NCBI RefSeq assembly: GCF_002234575.2
Contig: NZ_CP022464.2
Span: 4,216,001-4,280,000 of the forward strand
Direction: 5' to 3'
Source of the DNA: Enterocloster bolteae
GTDB lineage: Bacteria; Bacillota; Clostridia; Lachnospirales; Lachnospiraceae
DNA: 64,000 nt
A program made the position numbers and the translations under genes. This document shows, in pieces, positions 25,892 through 34,791 of the stretch (its first letter is position 1; each line of letters begins with the position of its first letter). A model generated the notes under the pieces. The model did not search any database. It was not told where the DNA came from and saw nothing but the letters and a program-made list of their open reading frames with translations.

Positions 25892-25927
25892 AATAAAAGA
25901 CAGGGGGGAATATAATCTTCCTCCCTG
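25892..25927 (-). terminator. Rho-independent terminator of the two-gene membrane-protein operon
   Basis: Minus-strand stem CAGGGAGGAA/TTCCCCCCTG (25927-25918 with 25910-25901, one mismatch), 7-nt loop, then TCTTTTATT. It begins 13 bases after the stop at 25940 and marks the compositional border of the AT-rich block. Confidence 0.7.
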
Positions 25928-25939
25928 CCCATCACCCTG

Positions 25940-26482
25940 TCAATATTCTGTTTTCTCCCCGGGCGCCCACACTGCCAGCTCCTTTACCAGCATGATGCGC
26001 CCAATTATTACACACACAGCTCCCGCGGTATTCCACCCGCTGCTTCCCAATACAACCGAGTATTCATAGGACGCCAGCCCTGCTGTCATCCATATGAGGT
26101 ATCCAAGGGAGGAAGGTCCTTTTTTGCAGTTTTGCGTATACTGCCTGCCAAGCTCTCCGTAATGATTCAACGTACTGCACCCGCAGGCTGTCTCTGCCAG
26201 CATAAGGACTGCCGTGATCTGTATGGATATCCCTGTGCTCTGTCTCATGAACACTGCCAGAATCAGGTCCAGGATGGTAATGCCCAGCCACAGTCTGCCT
26301 GTCTGTTCCATCTTACGGTTCCACTCAAATCCTTCCCCGTCCCCCTCCCGTTCCAGCATCCTGAAACCGCTGCGAAATACAAGGCAGCCCACAATCCCCG
26401 GAACTATGGGTATCCCCATAAAATCAATGTGAAATGACAAAAGAAACATTCCCGCCATCATCCATTTTGCGGCCTCATTCAC
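25940..26482 (-). CDS. Membrane protein of unknown function
   Basis: 180 aa, not recognised. It begins with a hydrophobic stretch (MMAGMFLLSFHIDFMGIPIVPGIVGCLVF region) and has about four or five predicted membrane segments; a hydrophilic stretch with GEGFEWNRKMEQ separates the first two. No catalytic motif is visible. It overlaps the upstream gene by four bases (ATGA), so both are translated together and may form a complex. Confidence 0.7.
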   Translation of the reverse strand: MNEAAKWMMAGMFLLSFHIDFMGIPIVPGIVGCLVFRSGFRMLEREGDGEGFEWNRKMEQTGRLWLGITILDLILAVFMRQSTGISIQITAVLMLAETACGCSTLNHYGELGRQYTQNCKKGPSSLGYLIWMTAGLASYEYSVVLGSSGWNTAGAVCVIIGRIMLVKELAVWAPGEKTEY

Positions 26483-27453
26483 GGTTTAATCCCCCTTTCC
26501 TTCAGGTAACGGTATGTCTGCTTAAACCGGTCTGTGTTTCTGTTATTTTGCCGGTCCAGGTTCGTGGTAAACCAGGACTCTCCTCCTGAGCCGTCAGAAC
26601 ATTTCCACTGAATCAGAGCGGTATAGGGTTCAAATTGTTCCCTTATATCTCCGGTCCCTCGCCATGTAGATTCCACCAGAAAGGTATCCCCTTCTGTCAT
26701 CGCAGCAGGCTCCCACTCCCATATATCCGTTCCGTCCACTGTAACCTTGAATTCTCCTCTTACCTGTTCCGGGTTTTGGATCTCAAAGCCTTCCAGACGG
26801 CAATCCCTTTGCACAAGATAGCGGGTCATGGAGGTTCCGTCGGAACTGGACGATCCTCCTGTGACCGTAACATATTCCATGGGCTTATCCAGAGTAAGGA
26901 TGATTTGGCCTATGGACACCTCCTCCTCTGCGCCATCGCCGTATCTGACTTTTATGGTATCCAGAGTGATTCCTCTGGCTCCAAGGCTTCTGGCCGGCAT
27001 CATCATCTTGACAAACAGCTGCTTAAACTGGTACCGGCCGTCCTGCACAGAGCCTGAATAGGACTGAAACAGGCCGCCTGCTCCGTCGTATGGGGTCATC
27101 CAGTATTCCCCTATGCCTTCCAGCTGGGGAAAGGTAATTTCCGCCACTTTGGAGGTATCCTCACTGTCCTGGATATAGTATATGGGAAATTCCTTCCACA
27201 CATATCTGTCCTCACCGGCAGCGCTCCCTGCATCTACATCCGCATTCCCATCCGTACTCCCCATCGTATCCCCATCCATACCGCCATCCCAGTACATCTC
27301 CAGCTCTATGTGCATAGGAATAAACACAGGATGCCTCAGCGCAAAATAATGCTGCAGCAGACTGCCGGCCGCCACGATTAAAACTCCGGCTGTCATAAAA
27401 AAATAAAACAAAAACGCGGACTGATGAATGAATCGGTCTTTTGGCCTGTCCAT
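26479..27453 (-). CDS. Membrane-anchored extracellular protein of unknown function
   Basis: 324 aa. Basic N-terminus, one membrane segment at about residues 13-35 (FYFFMTAGVLIVAAGSLL), then a predicted extracellular domain that starts with an Asp/Gly-rich stretch and is rich in beta-type sequence (TLDTIKVRYGDGAEEE, YVTVTGGSSSSDG, EFKVTVDGTDIWEWEP). No lipobox and no enzyme motif were found. First gene of a two-gene operon with the small membrane protein at 25940-26482. Confidence 0.7.
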   Translation of the reverse strand: MDRPKDRFIHQSAFLFYFFMTAGVLIVAAGSLLQHYFALRHPVFIPMHIELEMYWDGGMDGDTMGSTDGNADVDAGSAAGEDRYVWKEFPIYYIQDSEDTSKVAEITFPQLEGIGEYWMTPYDGAGGLFQSYSGSVQDGRYQFKQLFVKMMMPARSLGARGITLDTIKVRYGDGAEEEVSIGQIILTLDKPMEYVTVTGGSSSSDGTSMTRYLVQRDCRLEGFEIQNPEQVRGEFKVTVDGTDIWEWEPAAMTEGDTFLVESTWRGTGDIREQFEPYTALIQWKCSDGSGGESWFTTNLDRQNNRNTDRFKQTYRYLKERGIKP

Positions 27454-27603
27454 ACTGCCCTCCTCTTCTTTTTCTTCCTTAATTTTCCTTCCCTTTCTAA
27501 TATTGTATATAATACAGGCCCGGGAAGCAAATTCATTTCCCTTTCGTTTCCCTTACATTTTACACAGGATTGCATACTCTGTTCAAATAGTATATCCTTA
27601 GTT

Positions 27604-27621
27604 ATAAGCAGCAGTGCTTAT
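27604..27621. promoter_or_regulatory. Operator-like palindrome upstream of the PfkB kinase
   Basis: Perfect inverted repeat ATAAGCA-GCAG-TGCTTAT in the 209-bp divergent gap, 42 bases before the kinase start and next to a weak -10-like TATACT (27619-27624). It could bind a dimeric repressor; no clear -35 was found. Confidence 0.3.
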
Positions 27622-27662
27622 ACTGCACCATATAAAAATATGATTCATGGGAGGAAATAAAA

Positions 27663-28631
27663 TTGAAGCAGGCATTGATCATCGGTTCCACTGTGGCGGA
27701 CGTGACCGTCAGACTGCCCCATCTGCCCGTTACCGGCGAGGATGTGATTGTGGAGAGCCAGTCCATGTCCCTGGGAGGATGCGCCTATAATGTGTCGGAA
27801 ATCCTCCGCCAGTCCGGTGTCCCATACACCCTGTTTTCTCCAGTTGGGACAGGGATTTACGGCAACTATGTAAGGGAACATCTAAAACGGAAGCAGATTC
27901 CCATTCTCATCCCCGCGCCTGCGGCAGATAACGGCTGCTGTTACTGTTTTGTGGAAGAATCAGGTGAGCGGACCTTTGCGGCCCTTCACGGCGCGGAATA
28001 CCGTTTTGAAAGGCAGTGGTTCAGCCTGGCAGAATCCCTGTCCGTGGGATCTGTCTATGTGTGCGGGCTGGAACTGGAGGAGGATACAGGGGGCTTCATA
28101 CTGGATTACCTGGAAGAGCACCCGGAATACACTGTATACTTTGCGCCGGGTCCCAGAATCAGCTTCATCCCCCAAAGCAGTCTAAGGCGCATGTTTTCCC
28201 TGTCTCCCATCCTGCATCTCAATAGAGATGAAGCCCTGGAATATACAGGCACCACAGGAAGCCCTGAGAATAAAAAACCGTGGAAAAAAGCGGACCTCCC
28301 CTGCCGGGAATACAGGTTAGAAGCATGTCTGCCGGAGGCTGCCTCCCGTCTTACAGCCCTTACCCGCAATCATGTCATCATCACCCTGGGAGCCCATGGC
28401 GCGTTCCATATGGAGCCTTCGGGAAAGCATGCCTTGATTCCCGGCTGTCCGGCACGGCAGGTGGATGCCACCGGGGCCGGGGACAGCCACATGGGTGCAG
28501 TGATTGCATGCCGCATGAAGGGTTTTCCCATGGACAAAGCCATCCGCACAGCCAACCGTATATCTGCCGCTGTGGTGGAACACGCCGGAGCCGGGCTGGA
28601 CGATGAGGATTTTCTGCGCCTGAATGCCTGA
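27663..28631 (+). CDS. PfkB family carbohydrate kinase
   Basis: 322 aa from a TTG start at 27663 with GGAGG eight bases upstream; no in-frame ATG fits better. Ribokinase-like fold: N-terminal glycine motif SLGGCAYNVSEIL (residues about 36-48) and the C-terminal signature RQVDATGAGDSHMGAV with the catalytic Asp in GAGD. Substrate cannot be told from sequence: ribose, a nucleoside or another sugar. Its stop codon (TGA, 28629-28631) lies inside an 18-bp tandem array; beyond it the frame stays open to a TAA at 28752. Confidence 0.88.
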   Translation: MKQALIIGSTVADVTVRLPHLPVTGEDVIVESQSMSLGGCAYNVSEILRQSGVPYTLFSPVGTGIYGNYVREHLKRKQIPILIPAPAADNGCCYCFVEESGERTFAALHGAEYRFERQWFSLAESLSVGSVYVCGLELEEDTGGFILDYLEEHPEYTVYFAPGPRISFIPQSSLRRMFSLSPILHLNRDEALEYTGTTGSPENKKPWKKADLPCREYRLEACLPEAASRLTALTRNHVIITLGAHGAFHMEPSGKHALIPGCPARQVDATGAGDSHMGAVIACRMKGFPMDKAIRTANRISAAVVEHAGAGLDDEDFLRLNA

Positions 28632-28731
28632 GATGCTTTGATTGCCTGGGATGCTTTGATTGCCTGGGATGCTTCGATTGCCCGGGGTGCTTCGATTGCC
28701 TGGGATGCTTCGATTGCCTGGGATGTTTTGG
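28624..28731 (+). repeat. 18-bp tandem repeat, six copies, beginning at the PfkB stop codon
   Basis: Six imperfect copies of ATTGCCTGGGATGCTTYG. In the first copy TGG is TGA and serves as the kinase stop. The period is a multiple of three and all later copies are open in the kinase frame, encoding repeats of the type I-A-W-D-A-(L/S), ended by TAA at 28752-28754. From the end of the array to 28885 there is only the ribosome site of the next gene (AGGAGG, 28872-28877). Confidence 0.85.
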
Positions 28732-28885
28732 AAGAAAATTGTAAAGATACGTAATAGGTTTGAAATTGAACTACGCTATCTCATGGAATATAATAAAAAT
28801 GGAATATAATAAAATCATGGCAGGAACCACTGCGGCCCAAGCAGCCTCATGGTTCCGGGGAGAAATGTTTGAGGAGGAAAAGAAT

Positions 28886-30217
28886 ATGATGACCAGAGAT
28901 TGGAATGCCCGCGGCACAAAGGCCTGCGTCCGGCCTGTTCTGCGCTGTTTGTTCCTTCTCATGATATTCACTGTTTTCATGGGAATTACGGCATTTGCAG
29001 CTGCAGAAAAAATTGACACGGTAAAATTATCATTCACATGCGATCCTGTCCCAAAAGCAGGAGAAGCACCGGGGACCGTGACTGCCAAGACCGGCAGCAG
29101 GGAGTTCACCGTAAAAAGCACTGAGTATACCAATGATGTGGAGGTATGGAGCCTGGGAGACAAACCCAGGGTCAGGGTGGTTCTGGAGGCGGCAGACGGA
29201 TACCGTTTCTCCTACACCACATCCAGCCATTTCAAGCTCAGCGGACGCGGCGCGGATTTTATCAAGGCCAAGATATCCGACAGCGGCAGCACCCTGAACC
29301 TGGAGTGCTATCTCAGCCAGGCAGACGGAAAACCCGGTAAAATACAGGGACTGGACTGGAGCGGATTCCGCGCCAGATGGGATAAGGCAGAAGAAGATAT
29401 AAAGCATTATGAAGTCCGCCTGTACCGCAACAGGAATCTTGTGACCACTGTCACTGCTTCCGGCACCTCTTATGACTTCCGAAATGAAATCACCCGGGCC
29501 GGCGATTACACCTTCCGGGTGCGGACCATTGCCCGGTATGCGGACAGAGCCGGGGACTGGTCTGAGTATTCCGATGAAAATACGGTCACGGAACGCCAGG
29601 TTTCAAGCAATGGAAACGGCTCCTGGATCCAGAACCAGTATGGCTGGTGGTACAGATACTATGATGGGGGATACCCTTCTAATACCTGGGAAAAAATCAA
29701 TAATACATGGTATTATTTCAACAGGGACGGGTACATGCTGAACGGATGGCAGCAAATAAGCGGCTCCTGGTATTATCTTGGCGCAAACGGAGCCATGACC
29801 CGTGGCTGGCAGTCTGTCAACGGACGCTGGTACTATATGAACGGCGACGGCGTCATGCTCACCGGGTGGCAGTATCTCGGCGGACGCTGGTATTTCCTGG
29901 ACGGCAGCGGCGCCATGCTCACCGGATGGCAGTTTATCAACGGACGCTTGTATTTCCTGGACAGCAGCGGCGCCATGCTCACCGGATGGCAGTTTATCAA
30001 CGGGGCCTGGTATTTCCTGGACGGCAGCGGCGCCATGCTTACCGGGTGGCAGTTCATCAACGGACACTGGTATTACATGAATGACAGCGGCATCATGCTC
30101 ACCGGGTGGCAGTTCATCAACGGGGCCTGGTACTACCTGGATGGCAGCGGCGCCATGTATGCAGACCAGACAACACCGGACGGTTATTATGTGGACGGCA
30201 GCGGAAAGCGGAATTAG
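28886..30217 (+). CDS. Secreted protein with fibronectin-like domain and C-terminal cell-wall/glucan-binding repeats
   Basis: 443 aa from the ATG at 28886, with AGGAGG eight bases upstream. Signal peptide over residues about 16-42 (LRCLFLLMIFTVFMGITAFA). A beta-rich domain follows to about residue 145, then a fibronectin III-like segment (ARWDKAEEDIKHYEVRLY to GDWSEYSDENTV). From about residue 245 the protein consists of 20-residue repeats GWQ-x-x-x-x-x-WYY/F-x-x-x-x-G-x-M-x-T of the choline/glucan-binding type. No enzymatic domain, so probably an adhesin or wall-associated protein. Downstream terminator at 30259-30299. Confidence 0.85.
   Translation: MMTRDWNARGTKACVRPVLRCLFLLMIFTVFMGITAFAAAEKIDTVKLSFTCDPVPKAGEAPGTVTAKTGSREFTVKSTEYTNDVEVWSLGDKPRVRVVLEAADGYRFSYTTSSHFKLSGRGADFIKAKISDSGSTLNLECYLSQADGKPGKIQGLDWSGFRARWDKAEEDIKHYEVRLYRNRNLVTTVTASGTSYDFRNEITRAGDYTFRVRTIARYADRAGDWSEYSDENTVTERQVSSNGNGSWIQNQYGWWYRYYDGGYPSNTWEKINNTWYYFNRDGYMLNGWQQISGSWYYLGANGAMTRGWQSVNGRWYYMNGDGVMLTGWQYLGGRWYFLDGSGAMLTGWQFINGRLYFLDSSGAMLTGWQFINGAWYFLDGSGAMLTGWQFINGHWYYMNDSGIMLTGWQFINGAWYYLDGSGAMYADQTTPDGYYVDGSGKRN
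29684..30163 (+). repeat. Eight tandem 60-bp repeats encoding 20-aa wall-binding motifs
   Basis: Units begin at 29684, 29744, 29804, 29864, 29924, 29984, 30044 and 30104. The last five or six are nearly identical at DNA level (shared core GGCAGCGGCGCCATGCT), pointing to recent expansion, while the first two are more diverged. Confidence 0.85.
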
Positions 30218-30258
30218 TATATACCAAAGGCAGTTGTAAACAAAACCGCACAGCTTCA

Positions 30259-30299
30259 GGGCGCCCCGGAGAGAACCTGTTTTACTCTCCGGGACGCCC
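30259..30299. terminator. Shared hairpin terminator between convergent genes
   Basis: Arms 30259-30273 and 30285-30299 pair over 15 bases with one mismatch (GGGCG/CGCCC at the base, CCCGGAGAG/CTCTCCGGG above). It overlaps the last codons of the minus-strand gene ending at 30282. T-tails are weak on both sides. Confidence 0.55.
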
Positions 30300-31355
30300 T
30301 GTACATTTTACTCCCCACAGGACGCCTCCCGCTGTGCCTGCAAAGCTGCAGAACAAACACAATAACAGCCTGCTCTTCATCTGCGCCAGCCACCAGACAT
30401 CCCCAGCCTCCCCCACGGCCGCCATATCAGAACGCAGTTCCTCTATTTTCCCGGACCAGAATTCAAAATCAGACCATCTGCTGGGAATCAAATCAGGAGG
30501 TATCTTAAGCTCCAGCTTCCATGCCAGGAATAAGCCCGCCAAAAAAAATACGGCAGCCAGGATGAATGCCTTTGCCCTCGTCTTTGCCCTCATCTTTGCT
30601 CCCGCCTTTGCCCCCCTTCTTCCCATCAGGACGGAGAGCGCCCATACCGAAGTTATCCACAGGGGCAGACACGCTCCAAGGCCGGCGGCAGCGGAAACAT
30701 ACGCTCCGTCCACCAGGACCTTGCCGGACTTAATCTCATTCCTGTAAAGAAAATTTACCGCTGCTGCTTTTCCTGTCTCCATCCCATGGGATGTCCCTTC
30801 CTCCCCCGTACGCCCTTCTCCGCTCCTTGCGTATGTAAACATCATATACCGCATGGCGTCTTTGTCCTTGGCAGGCAGCAGTATGACATGGGATGAGTCA
30901 TCTGTGACTCCCCGTATCTTGTAAGGTTTCTGCCTGCACCAGATGTATTTTCCCGCTACATCCAGACCTCCGAACAGTTCCATGGCCAGACCGCTGCTGA
31001 TAAGGCATCCGTCCTGGTCCGAGCGGTAGCCGTATGTTCCTCCAATCAGCCTGGAATATGACGCCATTTCCATGAGTCCGTATACAGCGATGCAGTCCGC
31101 CTCCCCGGACCTTCCCAGTCCGGGGTTCATTACCTTCAGCCTTTTTGCACGGGACCATGCTGTGATTTCAGGCAGCATATTCCTGCCTTGTTCCTGTTCA
31201 CTGTCCAGTGCATGGGTAATCAGCTGTTTCTCTACCGCGTCCCCTTCCCCAAAGTACATGAATACATGGCAGCCGGCATCCCTCATGGTCCAGGCCAGGA
31301 TGGTCCCAAAGCCCCATAAGGCGGCAATGAGTATAAGTATGATCCATTTTTTCAT
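30282..31355 (-). CDS. MacB/FtsX-like membrane protein
   Basis: 357 aa. One N-terminal membrane segment, an extracytoplasmic domain of about 180 residues resembling the MacB periplasmic core (GLMEMASYSRLIGGTYG, LISSGLAMELFGG, YKIRGVTDD), then three membrane segments at about 215-235, 265-285 and 330-350. The loop between the first two of these is strongly basic (GAKAGAKMRAKTRAKAF). MacB-type permeases work with an ATPase; none is encoded here. It overlaps the HlyD-like gene by four bases. Family assignment is tentative. Confidence 0.6.
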   Translation of the reverse strand: MKKWIILILIAALWGFGTILAWTMRDAGCHVFMYFGEGDAVEKQLITHALDSEQEQGRNMLPEITAWSRAKRLKVMNPGLGRSGEADCIAVYGLMEMASYSRLIGGTYGYRSDQDGCLISSGLAMELFGGLDVAGKYIWCRQKPYKIRGVTDDSSHVILLPAKDKDAMRYMMFTYARSGEGRTGEEGTSHGMETGKAAAVNFLYRNEIKSGKVLVDGAYVSAAAGLGACLPLWITSVWALSVLMGRRGAKAGAKMRAKTRAKAFILAAVFFLAGLFLAWKLELKIPPDLIPSRWSDFEFWSGKIEELRSDMAAVGEAGDVWWLAQMKSRLLLCLFCSFAGTAGGVLWGVKCTGRPGE

Positions 31356-33034
31356 TCTTCCACCACCCTGACCCGGTCTCCTTCACTCACTGGTTTGCTG
31401 GATTCTGTAATCAGCTTCATATCCTTTGTCACAGGACCTGACACAGCAGCGGCAGAACTGCTCTTTTCCAGTACATCCACCTGGATTCTCACCGCCTTTT
31501 GTTCGTCACCCAGTATGGTTTTTTCCGGCTCTGCAGCCAGACAGTAATATCCTTTATTATCCTCACGCAGTGCCTCAATGGGAATGACACAAGGGTATGC
31601 CCCGGACTCCATGTTCACGGTAAAGGATACCAGGTCTCCCAGCCTTCCCTCGCCTTCCTGTATCCAGGCTGTTACCTGGATTTTCCCGCCCTCTGCCATC
31701 TGGTCCACGGATTCCACTTCTGTTTCCACATTCTTTGACTGTCCCGCCATCTTCACCTGCATCATGACACCCTTTTTCAGAAGACCTGCCCCGGCTGTCT
31801 CCTTGTCAATCTGTGCCCTCATCTCCAGGCCTCCCACAGCCAGCCTGAGCTGGTGTCCGTCCTGTATCCTGTCCCCTGCCTGTAATCCGGTATCCACTAC
31901 AACCCCATCCACCGGTGCCTTGATTTGTCCTTTGTTATCTATGAATTGCTCTATCTTTCCCAGCTTTTTCTGAATTTCCTCCATGTCAAGCTTCATGGAC
32001 TCCTGTTTCAGACCGGACATCTCCCTTCCGGCAGCTTCCCCTGCCGCTGTACCGGCATCCGATACCCTCGCATTTTCCACCTTTTCCATGGCCTGATACA
32101 GGACTTCCTCCAAATCCTGAACCTTTCTTCCAGCTTCCTTAAGCTTCTCATCCTCAGCCTTTAATGCATCCTCATACGCCTTTAGCAAGTCGTCCTGATT
32201 TTCCCTTTCCCCGTAATCCACATCCTCATAATCTTCCTCGGCCGCATACATTTTTGCCCTGGCCTCCTCCACCTTCAGGTCCTCTTCCTCCCGGATGTCC
32301 TCCAAATCCTCCCCCGCTCTCTCAAGTTCCAGCTCAGCCCGTTCCAGCTCTTCATCGGACCCCCCTTGCTCCTCCAAACGGTCCAGTTTTTTCTGTTTAT
32401 CCTCCACCTCCCGCTCCGCCTTTCTCACAGCAGAATCCCTGGATTTCTGGGCTGACTCATATGATCTTCTGGCACTTTTCATGGCCTTGCGGTTATCCTC
32501 CTTCACCTGTTCCCTGGTTCTGTTCTTTTTCTGCACATAATCGTGTTCCAGCTCAATGGATGCCTGCTCATGGTCCTCCTTCGCCTCCGCAAAATCCTGG
32601 TTTCCCAGCTCCAGGGCTCTCTGGGCAGCGGCCAGCTGCTGCAGAGCCAGGGTCTCTTCAGTCACCCGCGGCACTGAGGCAAGGGACATCTGTTCCTGTT
32701 TCAGCGCCAGCTCTGCCTTTTTGTATTCCAGGGACAGGGCGTCGCGCTCCTCCTCAAGTCCTTCCATCTGAAGGGTCAGGACCGTGTCTCCTGCCTTAAC
32801 GGATTGTCCGGGCCTGGCTGCAATTTCCTCCACCTGCATATTCTCCGGCAGTGATATGTATACCGTTCTTCCGGCAGTAAGCTCTCCCTCTCCCTGTATT
32901 GTGTAGAGAACCACATCCTGCTTTCCAAACCCTGTATTCACCCGTATGACGGTAAAGGAGTCCATGGCTCTGGACAGAAAGGTCAGGGCAGCCATGAGGG
33001 CCAGGAATATGGCCGCTGCTTTTTTCACGTTCAT
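31352..33034 (-). CDS. HlyD-family membrane fusion/adaptor protein with long coiled coil
   Basis: 560 aa. N-terminal membrane anchor (residues about 5-25), a lipoyl/barrel-sandwich half motif (VEEIAARPGQSVKAGDTVLTL), about 260 residues of charged heptad-type helix (ALELGNQDFAEAKEDHEQ through LKAEDEKLKEAGRKV), the second lipoyl half (IKAPVDGVVVDTGLQAGD) and a beta-barrel region to the C-terminus. This is the order of HlyD/MacA adaptors. Its ribosome site AAGGAG lies in the last codons of the permease gene. It probably acts with the MacB-like protein encoded next. Confidence 0.82.
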   Translation of the reverse strand: MNVKKAAAIFLALMAALTFLSRAMDSFTVIRVNTGFGKQDVVLYTIQGEGELTAGRTVYISLPENMQVEEIAARPGQSVKAGDTVLTLQMEGLEEERDALSLEYKKAELALKQEQMSLASVPRVTEETLALQQLAAAQRALELGNQDFAEAKEDHEQASIELEHDYVQKKNRTREQVKEDNRKAMKSARRSYESAQKSRDSAVRKAEREVEDKQKKLDRLEEQGGSDEELERAELELERAGEDLEDIREEEDLKVEEARAKMYAAEEDYEDVDYGERENQDDLLKAYEDALKAEDEKLKEAGRKVQDLEEVLYQAMEKVENARVSDAGTAAGEAAGREMSGLKQESMKLDMEEIQKKLGKIEQFIDNKGQIKAPVDGVVVDTGLQAGDRIQDGHQLRLAVGGLEMRAQIDKETAGAGLLKKGVMMQVKMAGQSKNVETEVESVDQMAEGGKIQVTAWIQEGEGRLGDLVSFTVNMESGAYPCVIPIEALREDNKGYYCLAAEPEKTILGDEQKAVRIQVDVLEKSSSAAAVSGPVTKDMKLITESSKPVSEGDRVRVVEE

Positions 33035-33040
33035 TGACTC

Positions 33041-33883
33041 TCACTCCTTGATTCCTGATGCGGCAATCCCCTGCTCCAGCGTCTCCTGTCCCATAAGGAA
33101 CAAAAGAACAGGAAGCACCATCATAATGACCGAGGCAGACCAGGCAGCACCTGCCTTATCAGCCGTAATGTCCGGCAGGTAAAGGGACAGCGGCCAGAGT
33201 CTCTGCTCCTTTAAAAATGTCATGGGCTGTTCAATGGCATTCCAGTATTCCAGGAATCCCAGCACCAGCATTGAAATGATTCCCGGCCGTCCCACCGGTA
33301 TTCCTACCTTCATAAATATAGAAAAGTCACCGGCTCCGTCCAGCCTGGCCGCCTCTATGAGAGGCGTTGGGATGGATGCAAAGAATTTTGTCATGATAAA
33401 GACGGGAAAAGCGGAAAAGATTCCCGGCAGAATGACAGCCAGATGGGTATTTAAAAGATGGAACCGCTTAAGGACCAGATAACTCGGGACCATGGTCACC
33501 TGAAAGGGCTGCATCATGAGAATGATATAGAAAAGAAACAATGCCCTCTTTCCGGGAAAACAGAAATGGGCAAAGGCCCAGGCGCCCGGAAGGGCTATAA
33601 GCAGCTGCCCTGCCAGCACCAGCCCGGTCTGCAGACAGGAATTCCAAAACATAACATAAAATCCCGGTGAATCCAAAAGCAGCTCCACAAAGGGGCTCAG
33701 GGTTGGGTAGGAGGGAATAAAAGCTGCCTTTATGGGAGCGTTTCCCATGCCAAAGACAGCACCGAAACGTTCCAGCATTTCCCCTTCGGACATCAGCGCG
33801 CTGCCTGCCATGAGTAAAAGGGGAAGCCATATAAAAAGACACAGCAAAACGAGGACCGCATGTATTAAAATACGTTTTATCAT
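33041..33883 (-). CDS. ABC transporter permease (CUT1, MalG type)
   Basis: 280 aa from the ATG at 33883, which overlaps the stop of the upstream permease (ATGA) and has a GA-rich ribosome site. Six membrane segments; the EAA loop reads EAARLDGAGDFSIFMKVGIPVGRPG, matching the contact site for a cytoplasmic ATPase. Partner of the permease at 33880-34791 and of the lipoprotein at 34754-37015. Confidence 0.88.
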   Translation of the reverse strand: MIKRILIHAVLVLLCLFIWLPLLLMAGSALMSEGEMLERFGAVFGMGNAPIKAAFIPSYPTLSPFVELLLDSPGFYVMFWNSCLQTGLVLAGQLLIALPGAWAFAHFCFPGKRALFLFYIILMMQPFQVTMVPSYLVLKRFHLLNTHLAVILPGIFSAFPVFIMTKFFASIPTPLIEAARLDGAGDFSIFMKVGIPVGRPGIISMLVLGFLEYWNAIEQPMTFLKEQRLWPLSLYLPDITADKAGAAWSASVIMMVLPVLLFLMGQETLEQGIAASGIKE

Positions 33884-34791
33884 CTCTTTTTCCTTTTCCA
33901 GGTCCACAGCAGCACCGGAATCATAATGGATACCTCCACCATCACGGATGCCGCGCTCATCTTCTGAATGTCCAGGGATACGAACCAATGGTTGAACAGG
34001 TGCTGGAGCATATAGATACTCTCATGTGGGTAATCCCCTGATATCAGGTATGCCTCCCTGAACACCTTAAAGGAATTGATAACAGACAACACCAGCACCA
34101 GAAAGGCCGTACTTTTCAGCCCCGGCAGAGCAATATGGAAAAAGCTCTGCCAGGAACCGGCTCCGTCCACCTTTGCTGCCTCAAAAAGCTCTTTTGGAAT
34201 TCCGTCCAGTCCGGCCAGCCAGAGCATCATATCGTAGCCTGTGTTTTTCCATATATAGGTCAATACCAGGATATAAAAAGCACTTCCCTGATTCAGCCAG
34301 TCCTGGCTGCTCCCGCCTGCCCATACCACCATCTGGTCAAGAATCCCCTGGGGATAAAACAACAGCTTCCACAACAGTACAACGGAGGCCACCGGTATGG
34401 CCATTGGAAGCAGAATGGTTGTTTTATACAGGCTCCGGCTGTCCGCAGCTCCCGTCATAAGGATGGAAACCCACAGTGAAAAGGCCATCAGCACAGGGAT
34501 GCACACCAGGATAAAATGCAGGGTATTCTTTACAGCCAGCCGGAATGCCTGGCTGTGAAAGACCTGTATAAAATTCTCCATTCCCACAAACTGTCCGCCC
34601 ACTGCCTGAAAAAAGGAGCGGACCACCACATTCACAAAGGGTATGAGCACAAATACGGCTGTCCCCGCCAAACTTGGGGCCAGGAACAGCCATGGCCTCA
34701 GATTCCTGAGATAAATGCCAAATCGGTTCCCGGAAGATTGATTTATAGCTTTTCTACTCCGAAAAATACAGCATTGCCTTGTTCTGCGCAT
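33880..34791 (-). CDS. ABC transporter permease (CUT1, MalF type)
   Basis: About 303 aa. The membrane part starts at LRPWLFLAPSLAGTAVFVLIP; EAA loop EAAKVDGAGSWQSFFHIALPG. The start is uncertain: the ATG at 34791 (MRRTRQ) overlaps the binding-protein gene by 38 bp and has only AGGCGG as a possible ribosome site; another ATG lies at 34845, and no in-frame ATG, GTG or TTG occurs between 34791 and the first membrane helix. Family and direction are clear. Confidence 0.85.
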   Translation of the reverse strand: MRRTRQCCIFRSRKAINQSSGNRFGIYLRNLRPWLFLAPSLAGTAVFVLIPFVNVVVRSFFQAVGGQFVGMENFIQVFHSQAFRLAVKNTLHFILVCIPVLMAFSLWVSILMTGAADSRSLYKTTILLPMAIPVASVVLLWKLLFYPQGILDQMVVWAGGSSQDWLNQGSAFYILVLTYIWKNTGYDMMLWLAGLDGIPKELFEAAKVDGAGSWQSFFHIALPGLKSTAFLVLVLSVINSFKVFREAYLISGDYPHESIYMLQHLFNHWFVSLDIQKMSAASVMVEVSIMIPVLLWTWKRKKR

